The notes: generated by a model from the letters alone, not told the origin. Counted from the first letter of the stretch, positions 10,604-21,745 are shown. The stretch: 64,000 nucleotides of DNA from Aptenodytes patagonicus (GCF_965638725.1 NC_134951.1:1922001-1986000); one strand, 5' to 3'. A program made the numbers and translations.

Positions 10604-13600
10604 GCTTCTGACATCCCAGCAAGGAAAATCTGGCGGACGTGAGACAACCAGGTGCACTGGAGGAAGGTCATGGTGGTATTTGCCCATTCACTGCTGTCCA
10701 AGGAGACTGGTGTTGGGGGTCAAAACCAGGACAAACAAAACCCGTAATGTGCTGGGCTCATCTGCCAGAAGGTCAGCAATTATTTCTGCAGCTGAGAGCC
10801 TCCTCTGAGCCAGGTTGGTCCTCACTAGGGAATGCCATCGCCTTGATCCCTTGCAGGGCTCCAGGGGAAAGACAGGCGTAACAGGAATAAAGCCTTAGCC
10901 CTTCAGAGGAGCTCGAGTCAGCTCAGTTGTGACGGCCAAGATAAGCCTGACTCCAACTTTCCAAAGCCATGGAAAATCAAGCTGCAGACTCCTGTCATAA
11001 TTTCTAAAGGGATGAAGATGGAGCTGCAGGACAGGGCTTCCCTGAAAGGATTTGGCCAGTTGGGATGAATTTGCTGGCTGGAAAAATCAAAGTGAGAAAG
11101 ATGAGGGAATTCTGGAGGTGCCAGAACATGTTGACATCTTCCAGCCTATCAATATTTGAGGAAATTCAGCCACAACAGGGGAAAAATGTGCCAAGACTGA
11201 TGTGCAAACCAACACCTTCCCTAGGGAGAAAAGTCCGCGGCCCCAGCTGCAAATCCCAAATGACAAGCCGGTTTTCGAAGGAGACTTTGAGAGAGCAAGT
11301 GTTGTTGTTCCCTCACCTGCTTTTCTAAGCTGCCTTGCTGCAGTGTCTTTTGGGGTCATGCACACTGCTTCCCAGGTACAGGCAGCCTTTCTCCCCCTGT
11401 CTTTGGCTCTGCTCACCAGCTACATCTGCACCAAGACCAGATGCTGCCTGGGAGCATCCCCAGGCATTGCACCGTGGCCACCCAAAGCCCTTTCACTCCA
11501 GCCAAGCTCCCCGAGGCTCCGGGTCCCCATCACGCTCTGCTTGGTGCAAAACCATTGCCCCACACCCTGTCCTGGTGCAAGCTGTGCAGCTGGTACCCGC
11601 CAAAAGCATCATTTCTAAGGGAGATCAGGGTCATGAAGGACGACCAGGAGCTGCTAAGCAAGGCAAGCAGCCTTTCAAACACTTGTGCCATTGGAAATGT
11701 TGCTCCCATAATCAAAAGCGAGGCATTTCTTTACAGAGCAGGGAGATGGGCTGTGCAGCTCCCAGCCAAGGGATGCTGTAGGTGCTGAAAGTCTATTGGC
11801 TTGAAGGGGACACTGGAAAAGGTTGTGAAAAAGAAATCCATGAAGGGCTATTAAACGCCGTGACCCACAGACTGCTCTGGGCATGCGCTGCTTGTCAGCT
11901 TCTCCTCCTAACAAGCACAAGTTGCTGCAGTGAAGATGCGTCCTTCACCGTGAACTCAGAAGAGCAGCAGAAACAAACCCGTTCAAGCCATAAAGGCTCT
12001 CGTCCCTGCAGGAGCTTGCTCGGGTAAAGGGTGTGCTGCAGTCTTGCACGGATCCTACAATTATATGCGTGATCTATCCAGTGGGGTGACGTGACTCAAG
12101 CTCTTTGCAAATATCAGGAAGAAAAGATAACGCCAGAAAACACCTACAAGCAAAAATATCAGAGTGACATCATTCAGATCCTCAAATGCCTTTAGTTGTC
12201 TGTTCCTAGAGAAGTGCCCAATTTTGGTTCAAATCAGAGACAATCAGGCACAAATATAGATTTTAGCATATAAATAGTGCAGAGGAAAAGGCATTGGCAT
12301 CAGTAAGCTTAGGCAGAGCAGCAATGAGTTCCACCAGTTCACATGCCACACAGCCATTTCTTTCTTCATTTTGGGTCTGATCTTAATTTTATTAAAGTCA
12401 GTAGGAAAATCAGTTGGCTCCAGCAGAAAGGGACAGGACTCCCCTCTCTGCAATAAAACTCATGCGTGCCGCGTCCCAGCCAAAAAAAAAGGATTTTTTT
12501 TCTACTGGAGGCTGCCCTGGGCTGCTCTTGCTGTGGAGCTCAGCACCTTCACGTGAACTTAAACCTGATACCAGGTGCCTGCTGGGCCAAGGAATCGGCG
12601 GTGGGATTCCCGATCCCTAATTTCAGAGCTGCTCTTGCTCCTACAGCGAAGCTACAACAGAGCAAGCATCAGCGTTTTCCTCCAAGAGCAAGGTGCATGG
12701 CTTGTATTTCACTGCCTGCTGCGGACCCAAGGCAGGCACGGACGGGTTCAGAAGGGACCCCTTGATCAAAGCCAGCTGGAAACCACGGCTCCGGCTGTGC
12801 GCAGATGTGATCACCCTCATTTATGCATTCAAAAAGGCCCTAATCCTATGGGTGATCTGCCAGTCACTGGCTCCAAGGCTCAGATTTACCACCGGTAAGC
12901 ATCTTCTGGCTTTAAAATCTTCACGCGATGGAGATAGATAGTTTTATGGTGGTGATCCAACTATCTCTTCATCTCAATGTCTCCTGGGTCCCTGTTCGTT
13001 ATACCCTGCACAAGCCCTTAATGCGACTGCCCCGGGGCTCCATCCTCATCCCATTTCACCAAATATGAGATGAAGGTGGTCCGGATGGAGCAGGGTCCTC
13101 AGCACCACTCCCCGCCCCACCAGCTGCACCCGGGCAGGAGCAGAAGTGGGTGCTGAGCCCAGGAGACCTGCTCGAACAGGGGACGGGTCAGCTGTCTGCC
13201 AAGCACTGCAGGAAATCTGTCCTGAGATAACAGGGAAGGGGACTGACTCGGCGCCCAACGGCACGTGGCTGTGCTGGAGGGACGTGCGGGTCCTAGGACA
13301 GACCTACGTGGCCGTCACAAGGTTTTTGCAAGCCCCAGGGCACCTCTCTCGCTTCCGTGACGTTGGTGTTTACAGCCCGGTGGGACGACTGCCCCACGTC
13401 CCACGGGATTTGAGCACAGCCGCGACATTCGCACCCGGCCCCGGAGCTCATTCACACCCAGGTGCGACCCGGTCTCCAAATTAAAACGGAAAGGCCAGAA
13501 ATCACGCAGCTAGCGAGCCTGTTCACCCATGGGTACCTCACCCCCGCGTCCAGCCCTGCCGGGAAAGGGCTGCACGTCCTGAGCACGTGGCTCTTACGGG

Positions 13601-16440
13601 GGACAGGGTCATGATGAAGCCACCAGATCTCATTCAAGGTACCCCTAAAGTGAGGTCTCCAGGGCTGGGCAGTTTGCTGGAGCAGAGCCCTGGGGGCATG
13701 CCTTGCTGCTGGCCGGGCTCAGAGCCAGGGGCTGGAGGATGCTGCTCTCGCGAGCATGTGTGCAGTGTAATTATATGGTCCTGGATGGTCCTCAGGTCTC
13801 CCCTGCTCAGGGAGAAGATAGAAGAGGTTCCTCCTAATGGGATTTTCTCCCCGCTGGAGGGTCCTTTTCTTGTTGTCTTGGCTTCCCACCACTCCCATTC
13901 ATCTGCCGGGGAGCCGGCTGCATCCACTAATCATTTACACACTGGACTCTCTTTGGAAAAAAAAAAGATACATAAGCTCTGTAATAAAATATAACGAGTA
14001 TCCTGCTGTTACACCGGGAACAGCCCCCCACCAACGTCGCCGGGAGATGCCGTGCTCCCCGGCACCGGGAGCGGGGAGGGCGAGCTCCGGCTGCGGTTGT
14101 CTCCGGGAGGGAGGTCTGAAAGCACCGGCTGCAAGGGGCGGCGAGCGCAGAGGCATCCAGCGCGGGCTGCCGAAGCCACAGCAGAGGATGCTTCATCTCA
14201 GCCCCTCACCTGCAGCCGCTCCGCTCAATGAGGTTTCCTAAACAGATTTCACATCTTCCTTATAAACATAAACTGCTCAGATTGGCCTAATGAAGATGAA
14301 AGAGCCTTTAAAGTGGGAATCATAGCTCCGGTTTGGGCCATAAAGTATCTCAGAATAGCTCTCCGTCATGGAAAAATATTGCAGATCGGGGGATCTGTCA
14401 GGGAGGACGGAGGCAGCTGACGCAGTTGCGGGCGCTGCGGCGAGATGTGGATGGTTTGGGGATGGATTTGGGGAGGACGGGGGGTCCGGAGAAGGTGTGA
14501 ACCAAACTGACATGCTACAGAGGATATTCCTTGAACCTATGGTGCTTTGCCTCTTTAGTAACCCACTACGGAGGGTTTCATCCAGTCCCGGGGTACTCGG
14601 GTGAATCTGTTGCACCCCAATATCCTTTGGCAAGGAGGTGCACACGTCTGCGGCCCACTGAAGGACAACCCACCTCCTTTTTGTTTATTCTCAGCCTCTT
14701 CTCTGGCTGTTGGAAAGAGGGGAGGATCTCCAGAGGAGATCTCTCCAGGATGGAGCATCTCCACCCTGAGGCAGATGTCTGGATGAGGTGGCTCAACCAC
14801 ACTCCGGGTCCCTCCGGCCCCAGTCTCCTGCTTATGGGCTGCTGTCCCCAGGAGGTTGCCTTTGGGGTGGCTCCTTTCCCCGCAGGAGACTGTGTCCAGT
14901 AAAATAGGAGCAAATCCTTCGCCCACCCAAGGCGAGACCACATCTGCTCCCTGCTGGTAAGATGGCGGGCAAACCTCTGTGTGCGGCCTCGTCGTGCCCT
15001 GCAGTTTGTCTTCTCATAAGCATGCGAACCAACAATGGTCTTTCATACGGGCTGGTGGGAGGGATGCTCACAGCCCATGTCTAGCTCTTGCTTGAGCCCA
15101 GACCCGACAAAAATCACTGTTAGGTGCTTCGGGAGGATGGCCCAGCCTTCAAGGGCCACCTCGGCATTACATCCTGGGGATGGAAAATCCCGATGCAGAT
15201 GTGTTTCTCCACCTGGGTAAGCCCACAGCTGGAAAAAAAGACCTTAAAATCTTAAAATTGTCCAGTGATCCCGACACGCGGCTGAGGACCGGTGCCATCA
15301 CAACGGGATGCTTGTGGAGAGCAGCCAGCGGAGGTGATGAGCAAGGTCAGAGGCAAATCCGCCTCAAACACATGAGACATGGGGTGTAAAAGGACGTGCA
15401 AACCCTGGTAAACCAGCTCTGAACACCGTCCTGCTGCTGTTAAACCTCCCACACAGGGCCTGGCGGGGTTTTGGGACGTGGTTTTACCCCAAACCACCCC
15501 AGGGTAGAGTCAGGAGTTAGCAAAGCCACAGCAATCCACAGGGGTGGTTTGCACGTTGCCACCCTCTTTTGGGTGGAAAAGAAAGAGTTGAGCCCTCCTG
15601 GCACGAGCCAGCTGTCCGGAGGGGCTGGAAATTTGGCACCACGTGAGTTTCCCCATTGCTCCAACCCTCTCGGATCCCCCATCACCCCCAGCCCCCTTCC
15701 AGGCTTGCCCCAAGGTGCTATCCTGCGCTGAACACATTGTAGAGGACGAGCATCCCTCTTGCTTGCCCGTGCAAGGCTTGGCCAAGGTGCCTGAAGGAGC
15801 CTCCTGGAAGCCACCGCTGGCTCTTACATACAGAGTAGCCAAGGCCAACCCTACAGAAAACATGAGTTCCGCTGGGCTTTGGGCCGCTGTGCAGTAGGGA
15901 AAGCGTCCGCAGCCCGAAGCTGGTCCAGCTCGAGTGGAGCGGAGGGGCTGGGGTTTGACAGGCGCAGAAAGGGAGCAGTGAGCCTGGCCAAGCCACGTAA
16001 ACCTGTCCGTGCTCTGGAAAAGCCACCTCCAGGTCAGGAAAACGCTCTCCAGCCGCTTTTGCACCCAAAGCCGGCGGCCGGAGGACTCCCTGGCACGTCA
16101 GGTAGAGATGCCCGCTGCCTGCGCCCACCCTGCCCGGGCTGAGGAGCCGCTGCTGTCCCGAGAGGTTTGCTTTTAACCAAGTCCCCTTTTATCCCACAGA
16201 AAGACAACCCCAAATCCTCAGCACCCATTGGAGCACGAAGCCCTCCCACGCCTGTGCCCAAGGAGTGACAGATGCTCCTGTCCGGCGCGCTGGTAATAAA
16301 CAACCCGTGCCAAACCCACCGCCATCGGTGCCGGCTGGTACCCGGTGAAGGACTTTCCATCCAACCTCCCCCCCCCCCCCCCCCCAGCTCCAAAGCTGCA
16401 AACGCAATTAGCAGCATCGCCCGGAAAACTTTGCCGGCTG
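10604..16440. other. Upstream region of POMC, no gene recognised
   Basis: No coding exon was recognised in about 5.8 kb. Two sub-regions stand out: a GC/CpG-rich patch at about 13990-14210, followed directly by an AT-rich patch at about 14230-14380 with clustered homeodomain-like and pituitary-type motifs. Either could be a distal POMC enhancer. The mammalian neuronal POMC enhancers nPE1 and nPE2 derive from mammal-specific retroposons and are not expected here. Confidence 0.35.
16368..16385. repeat. 18-bp poly-C tract in the POMC upstream region
   Basis: A run of 18 C about 230 bp upstream of the POMC TATA box. It is one of several C- or G-homopolymers around this gene (others at 19315-19335 and a G run directly before the TATA box) and could form quadruplex or i-motif structure. 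Confidence 0.8.
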
Positions 16441-16459
16441 CGATTTCGTGGAGAGATGC

Positions 16460-16465
16460 TAATCC
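16460..16465 (+). promoter_or_regulatory. Bicoid-type PITX site in the POMC promoter
   Basis: TAATCC, within GATGCTAATCCC, lies about 150 bp upstream of the TATA box. PITX1 binds this bicoid-class motif in the mammalian POMC proximal promoter together with the T-box factor TPIT/TBX19. A TCTCACCC sequence at about 16554 is T-box-like but weak. The motif is seen; the role is by analogy. Confidence 0.4.
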
Positions 16466-16614
16466 CTCCATCCGCTGCGGGGCCGGACCCGGCGAACGCC
16501 CGTCACTTGCTCATCTTTTGTTCGGTACCTGGAACGGTCCCTCTCGCCTCCCCTCTCACCCCCCCCCTTCCCTCCGGCAGACGGCAGCGGATGCAATTGT
16601 CGTTGGGGGGGGGG

Positions 16615-16622
16615 TATAAAAA
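16615..16622 (+). promoter_or_regulatory. POMC: POMC TATA box
   Basis: TATAAAAA directly follows a G-run. It lies about 110 bp upstream of a consensus splice donor that ends the non-coding first exon, so transcription should start near 16645. A TATA-driven promoter is what is known for POMC in vertebrates. Confidence 0.75.
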
Positions 16623-16644
16623 GCCAGCGGGACCGGCGGCCAAG

Positions 16645-16724
16645 TGGCAGACGCTCTCCGGGAGCACGCGGGAGAGGGGGACGGAGGGCGTGCGGCGGCG
16701 GTCGGGCTCCCACCCCGGCCACAG
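16645..16724 (+). other. POMC: POMC exon 1 (5' UTR, non-coding)
   Basis: The start is inferred about 30 bp after the TATA box. The end is fixed by the strong donor CCACAG|GTAAGC (last exon base 16724). It contains no ATG, as expected for the untranslated first exon of POMC. Intron 1 runs 16725-18471 (1747 bp). Confidence 0.65.
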
Positions 16725-18471
16725 GTAAGCCCCAAAAACCAATGACCTAGCCCTGTGGGTCTTCCCGATGTGTTCTGGGGTGCACGGGGGGGGGGGAAAG
16801 AAACTTTGCAAAAATATGGGCTTGACGGGACGGTGGGGATCGGTCGCTGCCGGGGGTAGGGGGGGGTGACACGCCGCGATGGATGGCCGCCAGGCAGGGG
16901 TTTCCCGGCGAGGGACGGGCAATAAAACACACCCTTCCCTCCCTGCCTCCGGCTTATGGCCCTCCGGCCTCCGTTTACTGTCAGGTTATTTGCATTACTG
17001 GGTGTTAATGTGTTACAGAGGTGCCGCCCGCTGCCGCCCCGGACCCTCCATGCTGCTGTGCCGGGGGATCCCGGGCAGCGGCACCCGCAAATTCGGGCAG
17101 AAAACAGAAAGGCGACCTTTACATTTAGATTTGGTCTGTCTCGCTGTTTTATCCCCCTTTCTGAACTGCTATTTGCTGTCATAAATCCAGGGTCTTTTTT
17201 CCCTCTGCCAAAGAAAGTCCATCCAGGCTCGACCCGGCAGCTCTTAAACCAGAGGGGAGGGTCAGCTCTCCCCTCCAGCCACACATTTTGGGCCCAAAGT
17301 AGATTTTTCTTCTGTTTTCTTTCAATGTGGGATGGGGTTTTCCTCCCGTAGAGCTCCCGCAGCATGGGGGAAGGTGAGACACATGAGTTCACGCTGAGTT
17401 AAATACGGCTGCTTGGGAAAGGGTTGGGGTTTGCAGGAGGAAAGCAACCCGGGCATCCTCAGGGACCCTGGAGCCAGGTCCCGTGGGCATCCAGGAACCG
17501 ACCCCAACCTCATCCTCGATGGCACAGCAGCAACGGCCACTTCAGCCCCTGGGTTTCGGATGGATCCTGGGTTAATTTTGGCAGCCTCCGGGGCACGCCG
17601 CGTCCCAAACACCACCAGCGCTTGCCATAACCCTTCCCAAAAGCCAAGCACCCGACTTCAATATTATTTAATGTAAAATATTCATGTCTTACTCTTCTGA
17701 TCCTAATTTAATGTTATTTGCAGTTGTGTCTCCCACCACGCAAGGAGTTTTGCAGCCGCTCGAGGGGCATCGCAGGACAGGTTAGGAGGGAGCATATATT
17801 TTTTAGAGGAGTCAGCTTACAAGCTGCGAGCGGCCGGCAAGGGATGAAACCTGAAAGGAGCTCCCTAACGCTTTCCCCTTGCAGCATCACTCATCTTTAT
17901 GGGGTTCTTAGGAGGCGGCAGCAATCCCCGCCGACAGCGGTTGTCACCTACGGTGGCAGTGACAAAAGACCTGGGCTCCAGAGAGACGCCTTTCTGTTGG
18001 GAAGGCAAAAGGAAGAGGCAGGGGGGAACGTTGCCTGTTTTTCGGTGCGGCCGAGCAGGAGCAGAGCGATGCGGGTGCAGGCAGGGAGGCAGCTTTGGGT
18101 GTTGCCTTCCCTTTTCTGTGCCTCGGTTTCTCCTCCGGCAAAATCACCCCCGTGCTCCTGGGGCGTAGGGAGGAGCATCCCTTCGCCACGAGCATGAAGC
18201 GGGAGGAAAGCTTTGCAGAAAGAGGGGTTTGCAGCACTAACGCATCTCCCGGGGGACGGGGACAGGCAAAGCCGCGGCCCTGTGGGAAGGGGCAGGGCTG
18301 GGGGGAGGCAGGTCGGTGCCGCAGGAGGGGACCCCGCTCCTGCAACCCCAGCAGAGGTGACTTCAAAAAGGGAAAGGCTAAGGCGGCCACATCAAAGAAA
18401 GCATTAAAGAATCTCCTGAAGGAAAAAAAAGAGGGGTTTTTGGTTTTTTTTTTCTTTTTTTTCCCCCACAG
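16725..18471 (+). other. POMC: POMC intron 1
   Basis: GT-AG intron between the leader exon and the signal-peptide exon. It ends with a very strong polypyrimidine tract (T-rich, then CCCCCACAG). An internal acceptor-like TTATTTGCAG at about 17714-17723 follows an AT-rich patch, and a weak donor (GACAG|GTTAGG) lies about 55 bp on. This could be a cryptic non-coding exon, without further support. Large minus-strand ORFs here are GC-driven. Confidence 0.6.
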
Positions 18472-18672
18472 CTCCTGCACAGTTTCTGGGCCCACAGCCC
18501 CTTGCATCCCTCCTGTGACCCCGGCCTTGCACCCCCGGCCAGGATGCCCAGCGCTCTGTGGAGCAGCCTGCCCGTGGTGCTGGGGCTGCTGCTCTGGCAC
18601 CCCGCCGGCGCCAGCGGCCTGTGCTGGGAGAGCAGCAAATGCCAGGACCTTGCCAGCGAGGCCGGCATTTTG
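18472..18672 (+). other. POMC: POMC exon 2 (5' UTR end, signal peptide, start of N-POMC)
   Basis: The acceptor is CCCCCACAG at 18463-18471 after a long T-rich tract; a second AG at about 18497 is a possible alternative. The ATG is at 18544. The 43 codons encode the signal peptide (hydrophobic [10 protein letters not shown]) and [11 protein letters not shown], the conserved start of mature N-POMC with the first two disulphide cysteines. The exon ends in phase 0 at GGCATTTTG|GTAAGC. Confidence 0.9.
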
Positions 18673-19975
18673 GTAAGCTTGGGGATGGGGACTGCCCTCC
18701 AGCTGCTTTCGTTTCTAACCCTCCCCAGGGACCGGCACGGTGGGGTGGGGGGGAAGATGACGGAGATTCCGTCACCGTGGGGTGACCCGCATCAATGTGG
18801 GGTGATGCTTCGGGCCCCATGACCCGCAGGTTCGGGTGGGCTCGTGCCTCCTGGCTTCGTGCTGGGTGATGATGGTAAAATAAGTTTTTGAGCTTGCAGC
18901 GTCCCTCCTGCGTGGGACGAACCAGCAATGTGGGTATCGGCTTTACCCCGCGCCCAAGGGCACCTGCAAGAGCATGACCTGCTCCCACCAGTGATGGGAC
19001 AGCGGTAGTGGCTCACCCTGCGCAGGCACTGAGTTTGCTCCAGGGACCCCCACAGCAGGGGCTGTGCCCCCCCCCAGCACTGTTTCCAGCCACCCAGGGC
19101 TGGTTTGGTGCCCGGGCACGATGCTCCAGGCTCAGCCCTCGAAGCTCCCTGCCAAGGGGGTGGCACCTGCACGGGGACCTCAGCGGGTCACAAGCATGAA
19201 ACCATCCTGTGAAACGTCCCGCTCTGTGCAAGCAGCCCCCTGCAACACCCCCCACCCCCCCCCCGCCCCCCCCGGGGATGCCCGGCCATGTGCTCACCCT
19301 TCCCGCACATCTCGCCCCCCCCCCCCCCCCCCCCCGCAGGCGTGCGCCACGGCGTGCAGAGCCGACCTGTCGGCCGAGGCGCCCGTCTACCCGGGGAACG
19401 GGCACCTCCAGCCCCTCTCCGAGAGCATCCGCAAGTACGTCATGAGCCACTTTCGCTGGAACAAGTTCGGCCGGAGGAACAGCAGCAGCGGCGGCGGGGG
19501 GCACAAACGGGAGGAGGCGGCGGGGGGCAACCCACCGCCGGCATCGTTGCCCACCGTCCCGCCGTCCCGCCGCGAGGAAGAGCAGGGAACCGGGCTGGAG
19601 CGGGAGGAAGGCAAACGCTCCTACTCCATGGAGCACTTTCGCTGGGGAAAGCCGGTGGGACGCAAGAGGAGACCCATCAAGGTCTACCCCAACGGGGTGG
19701 AGGAGGAGTTGGCCGAGAGCTACCCGCTGGAGTTCAAGCGGGAGCTGGCGCTCGGCAGCACCGGGGTGCCGCCTGAGGAGGAAGAGGAGGAGGAGGAAGG
19801 CCAGGAGGAGGAGAAGAAGGCCGGCGGCTCCTACCGCATGCGCCATTTCCGCTGGCACGCGCCCTTGAAGGACAAGCGCTACGGGGGCTTCATGACCTCG
19901 GAGCACAGCCAGACCCCTCTAGTGACTCTCTTCAAAAACGCCATCATCAAAAGCGCCTACAAGAAGGGGCAGTGA
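18544..19975 (+). CDS. POMC: Pro-opiomelanocortin precursor (POMC), complete, two coding exons
   Basis: Joined coding exons 18544-18672 and 19340-19975 encode 254 residues. POMC is the secreted prohormone of pituitary corticotrophs, melanotrophs and hypothalamic neurons, cut at dibasic sites by PC1/3 and PC2 into ACTH, MSHs and beta-endorphin. Visible in order: signal peptide (1-25); N-POMC with the conserved four cysteines C27, C33, C45, C49; gamma-MSH (76-86) followed by the amidation signal GRR; an N-glycosylation sequon at N90; a Gly/Pro/Glu-rich joining region; ACTH (137-175) behind GKR; an acidic beta-lipotropin N-part with a run of eight Glu; beta-MSH (204-221); KR; beta-endorphin (224-254). 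The start codon has a CCAGGATGC context and is the only ATG before the signal peptide. All key dibasic sites are intact. The avian character shows in GRKRRP after alpha-MSH, where mammals have GKKRRP. EFR3B converges on it from the right. Confidence 0.98.
18673..19339 (+). other. POMC: POMC intron 2
   Basis: A 667-bp GT-AG intron in phase 0. Its 3' end is unusual: the polypyrimidine tract is 21 consecutive C (19315-19335) followed by GCAG, and another C-rich block lies at about 19252-19272. Confidence 0.9.
19436..19468 (+). other. POMC: gamma-MSH peptide region
   Basis: [11 protein letters not shown] with the melanocortin core HFRW, followed by GRR, the Gly serving as C-terminal amide donor. 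The sequon NSS follows directly, so the extended N-terminal fragment can be N-glycosylated at N90. Confidence 0.95.
19619..19735 (+). other. POMC: ACTH(1-39) with alpha-MSH and CLIP
   Basis: Thirty-nine residues preceded by GKR and followed by KR. The first 13 ([13 protein letters not shown]) are alpha-MSH, then GRKRR, where PC2 cleavage and amidation release it; the remainder is CLIP. HFRW binds the melanocortin receptors, and the basic RKRR block is needed for MC2R. Confidence 0.97.
19820..19873 (+). other. POMC: beta-MSH region
   Basis: Eighteen residues between KK and KR, containing [14 protein letters not shown] with the HFRW core. The KK upstream is a poorer PC site than KR, so release as a free peptide is uncertain. 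Confidence 0.85.
19880..19972 (+). other. POMC: beta-endorphin region
   Basis: Thirty-one residues starting with YGGFM, the Met-enkephalin opioid motif, at the C-terminus of the precursor after KR, ending in KKGQ. The pattern is conserved with other tetrapods and shows no truncation. Confidence 0.97.
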
Positions 19976-20285
19976 TGGGGGAGAGCCCGAGGGGCGTCCC
20001 GCCCCCGCCGCCACCCCCACCCCCCCCCGTAGCTTTAGTGTCCCACTGGCATGCGTTTCACTTAGAGATCACTCGTTATGTCGTTCTTAATTAGTACTCC
20101 AAAGGGGTCCGCTCCCGGGTTTCACTGGGTGGGAACAGGTTAGGGATAAAGACGTCAACCGCTTCGCCGCACCCACTGGACGGGCACGGGGACGGCGCCC
20201 AGTTCGGAGCACGCCGGCTGATTTTCATATTTTCACTGAGCTGTACAATACTGTAAATGATAGATTAAAAGAATTCTAAAAAAAA
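19976..20285 (+). other. POMC: POMC 3' UTR
   Basis: About 300 bp from the stop to just after the ATTAAA signal, ending near an A-rich stretch. AT-rich in its last 70 bp, in contrast to the coding exon. Confidence 0.75.
20264..20269 (+). terminator. POMC: POMC polyadenylation signal (ATTAAA)
   Basis: ATTAAA with a T-rich element (TTTTTTGC, about 20298) downstream. Cleavage is expected at about 20280-20290. Confidence 0.7.
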
Positions 20286-20289
20286 AAAT

Positions 20290-21745
20290 AATAATACCTT
20301 TTTTTGCAAGCTAACCAGGTGTCGGCAATGTCTCTGGGGATGCCTGGTGTTTGTAAAGGGGCAGAAAAAATAATTATAAAGTAAAATCCTGCAGTTGGGG
20401 AGGGGTGGGTAGAGAGACACGGCTGGGAAAGTGCTGGGGAGCGTGTTTTGGGGTGGGGGGAGAAAGGGCAATTTTGCACCCCTGACTCGGGAGCTTCACG
20501 GGAGCTGGCCGTGGGGTTCCAGCACGGCTGGGCTCGCTGCAGCCGGCCCGGAGAGGGCGCCGGGGGCTGCTCCCGCACACCCCAGCAGAGTGTGTTTTTG
20601 GTCCCGGAGCGGAGCCCCGCGCTGATGTGACCTGTGGTGACAACGTTTGCTGGCAGCCCGGGGAAACGCAGCATCCTCCGGGTGCTGCCCCAAGGAGCAA
20701 AGGGACCGAGCCAGGCCCCCCCCAGCGCCCTCCTCCCAGGTAAACTCGTTAATTCCCCATTAAATGATAACGCCGAAGAGCCCGGGTACTAGGGGGAGCT
20801 TCGTCATTTATAAAGTAATGCTGCCAACTCATGCAGTGAAGCAGGGGGGCAAGGCTGGGGAGGGGGCCAGGTTTAAAACCAGGTTCACGGGGAAGCAAGC
20901 CTTGACCACCTCCTCCCAACTAACACCTTACTGCTGCCAAAGCATAACCATGCCCATTCCCCCCTTCACACGCTTCCCAGGCAGCAAACCACCAGCATTA
21001 ATATCGTAACGCTGACCTCGGGGGCTGGCTTTGCGCTTCCCACCGCCTCCCGCTCCACCCGAGGATGGAAAGCACGTTGGAGAAGAGCTGCAGATGCCCC
21101 AGTGGGATGAACCCCCCACCATCCAGGCCCTAAAGATGGCAGGGGGGGCTTTTGGGATTGGGATCGCAATGCACGGGGCTGTGCATCCCCATTTATTTGG
21201 TATAACAGGGTGGAAATGTTGTTAAAGGAAAACAGGGCTCATATTAGCGCTTTTTCCCCCCAGTCCTTAGCTAAGAGATGTCCTAGATCAGTCCTTAACA
21301 GAGCGAGGAGCGGAGGGGCTGCTGGTGGCGGAGCGCACGTGGCCCGGCGTGCACCGCGTACATTTTGGCCCCTCAAATAGCTATCGGGGTGTCGCCTTTC
21401 CCATTTTGGCCTCGGCAGGTAGGTTTGCGCACATTCATGCAACACCGTGAACAGAAGCCCCGGACCTTGCCCCAGGGCCCTGCGCACCGCGGGGAGCTTC
21501 TGCGGGACCCGGGGAGGGGGGGGAAATGGAGGAAATGCTGAACTGTAAAGGGTGGTGAAGATGAAGCCCGGTTTGGGTTGGATCCTGGGCACAGAGGTGC
21601 GGGAAGGAAGCTTGTCCACAGCCGAAACCATCCTCCTCCTCACCCCATGCCTTCCCTTCTCCATCCCAGCAGCAACCACCCCTTTTTCCTCTCCCAGGGC
21701 AGAGAGACAGCGCCCAGCTGCCGTGAACACGCCAAGACAGCGGAG
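20290..21745. other. Convergent intergenic spacer between POMC and EFR3B
   Basis: About 1.5 kb between the inferred 3' ends. It contains a second minus-strand AATAAA (TTTATT on plus, about 21192-21197), which could be a distal poly(A) signal for EFR3B. No gene is recognised. Confidence 0.5.

Larger units (their letters stand above)
19340..19975 (+). other. POMC: POMC exon 3 coding part (all bioactive peptides)
   Basis: Begins in phase 0 with [11 protein letters not shown], holding cysteines three and four of N-POMC, and runs 211 codons to TGA at 19973-19975. It is strongly GC- and CpG-rich. One exon carrying all melanocortin and endorphin sequences is the standard POMC arrangement. Confidence 0.97.

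Noticed and set aside
10127..10687. Repetitive His/Gly/Ser/Arg protein ORF
   Set aside because: Produced by the 11-bp minisatellite reading through all frames.
5000..16000. Mammalian-type neuronal POMC enhancers nPE1/nPE2
   Set aside because: These derive from mammal-specific retroposons, so homologues are not expected in a bird and none was recognised.
16556..17392. 278-codon minus-strand ORF over the POMC promoter and exon 1
   Set aside because: Antisense to POMC regulatory sequence, low-complexity Pro/Arg/Gly content, no support.
17714..17781. Extra non-coding POMC exon in intron 1
   Set aside because: A good acceptor-like TTATTTGCAG is present but the following donor (CAG|GTTAGG) is weak and nothing else supports it.
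19013..19906. 297-codon minus-strand ORF over POMC exon 3
   Set aside because: Mirror frame of the GC-rich POMC coding exon; its Leu-rich stretch is the complement of the poly-Glu/Lys codons.
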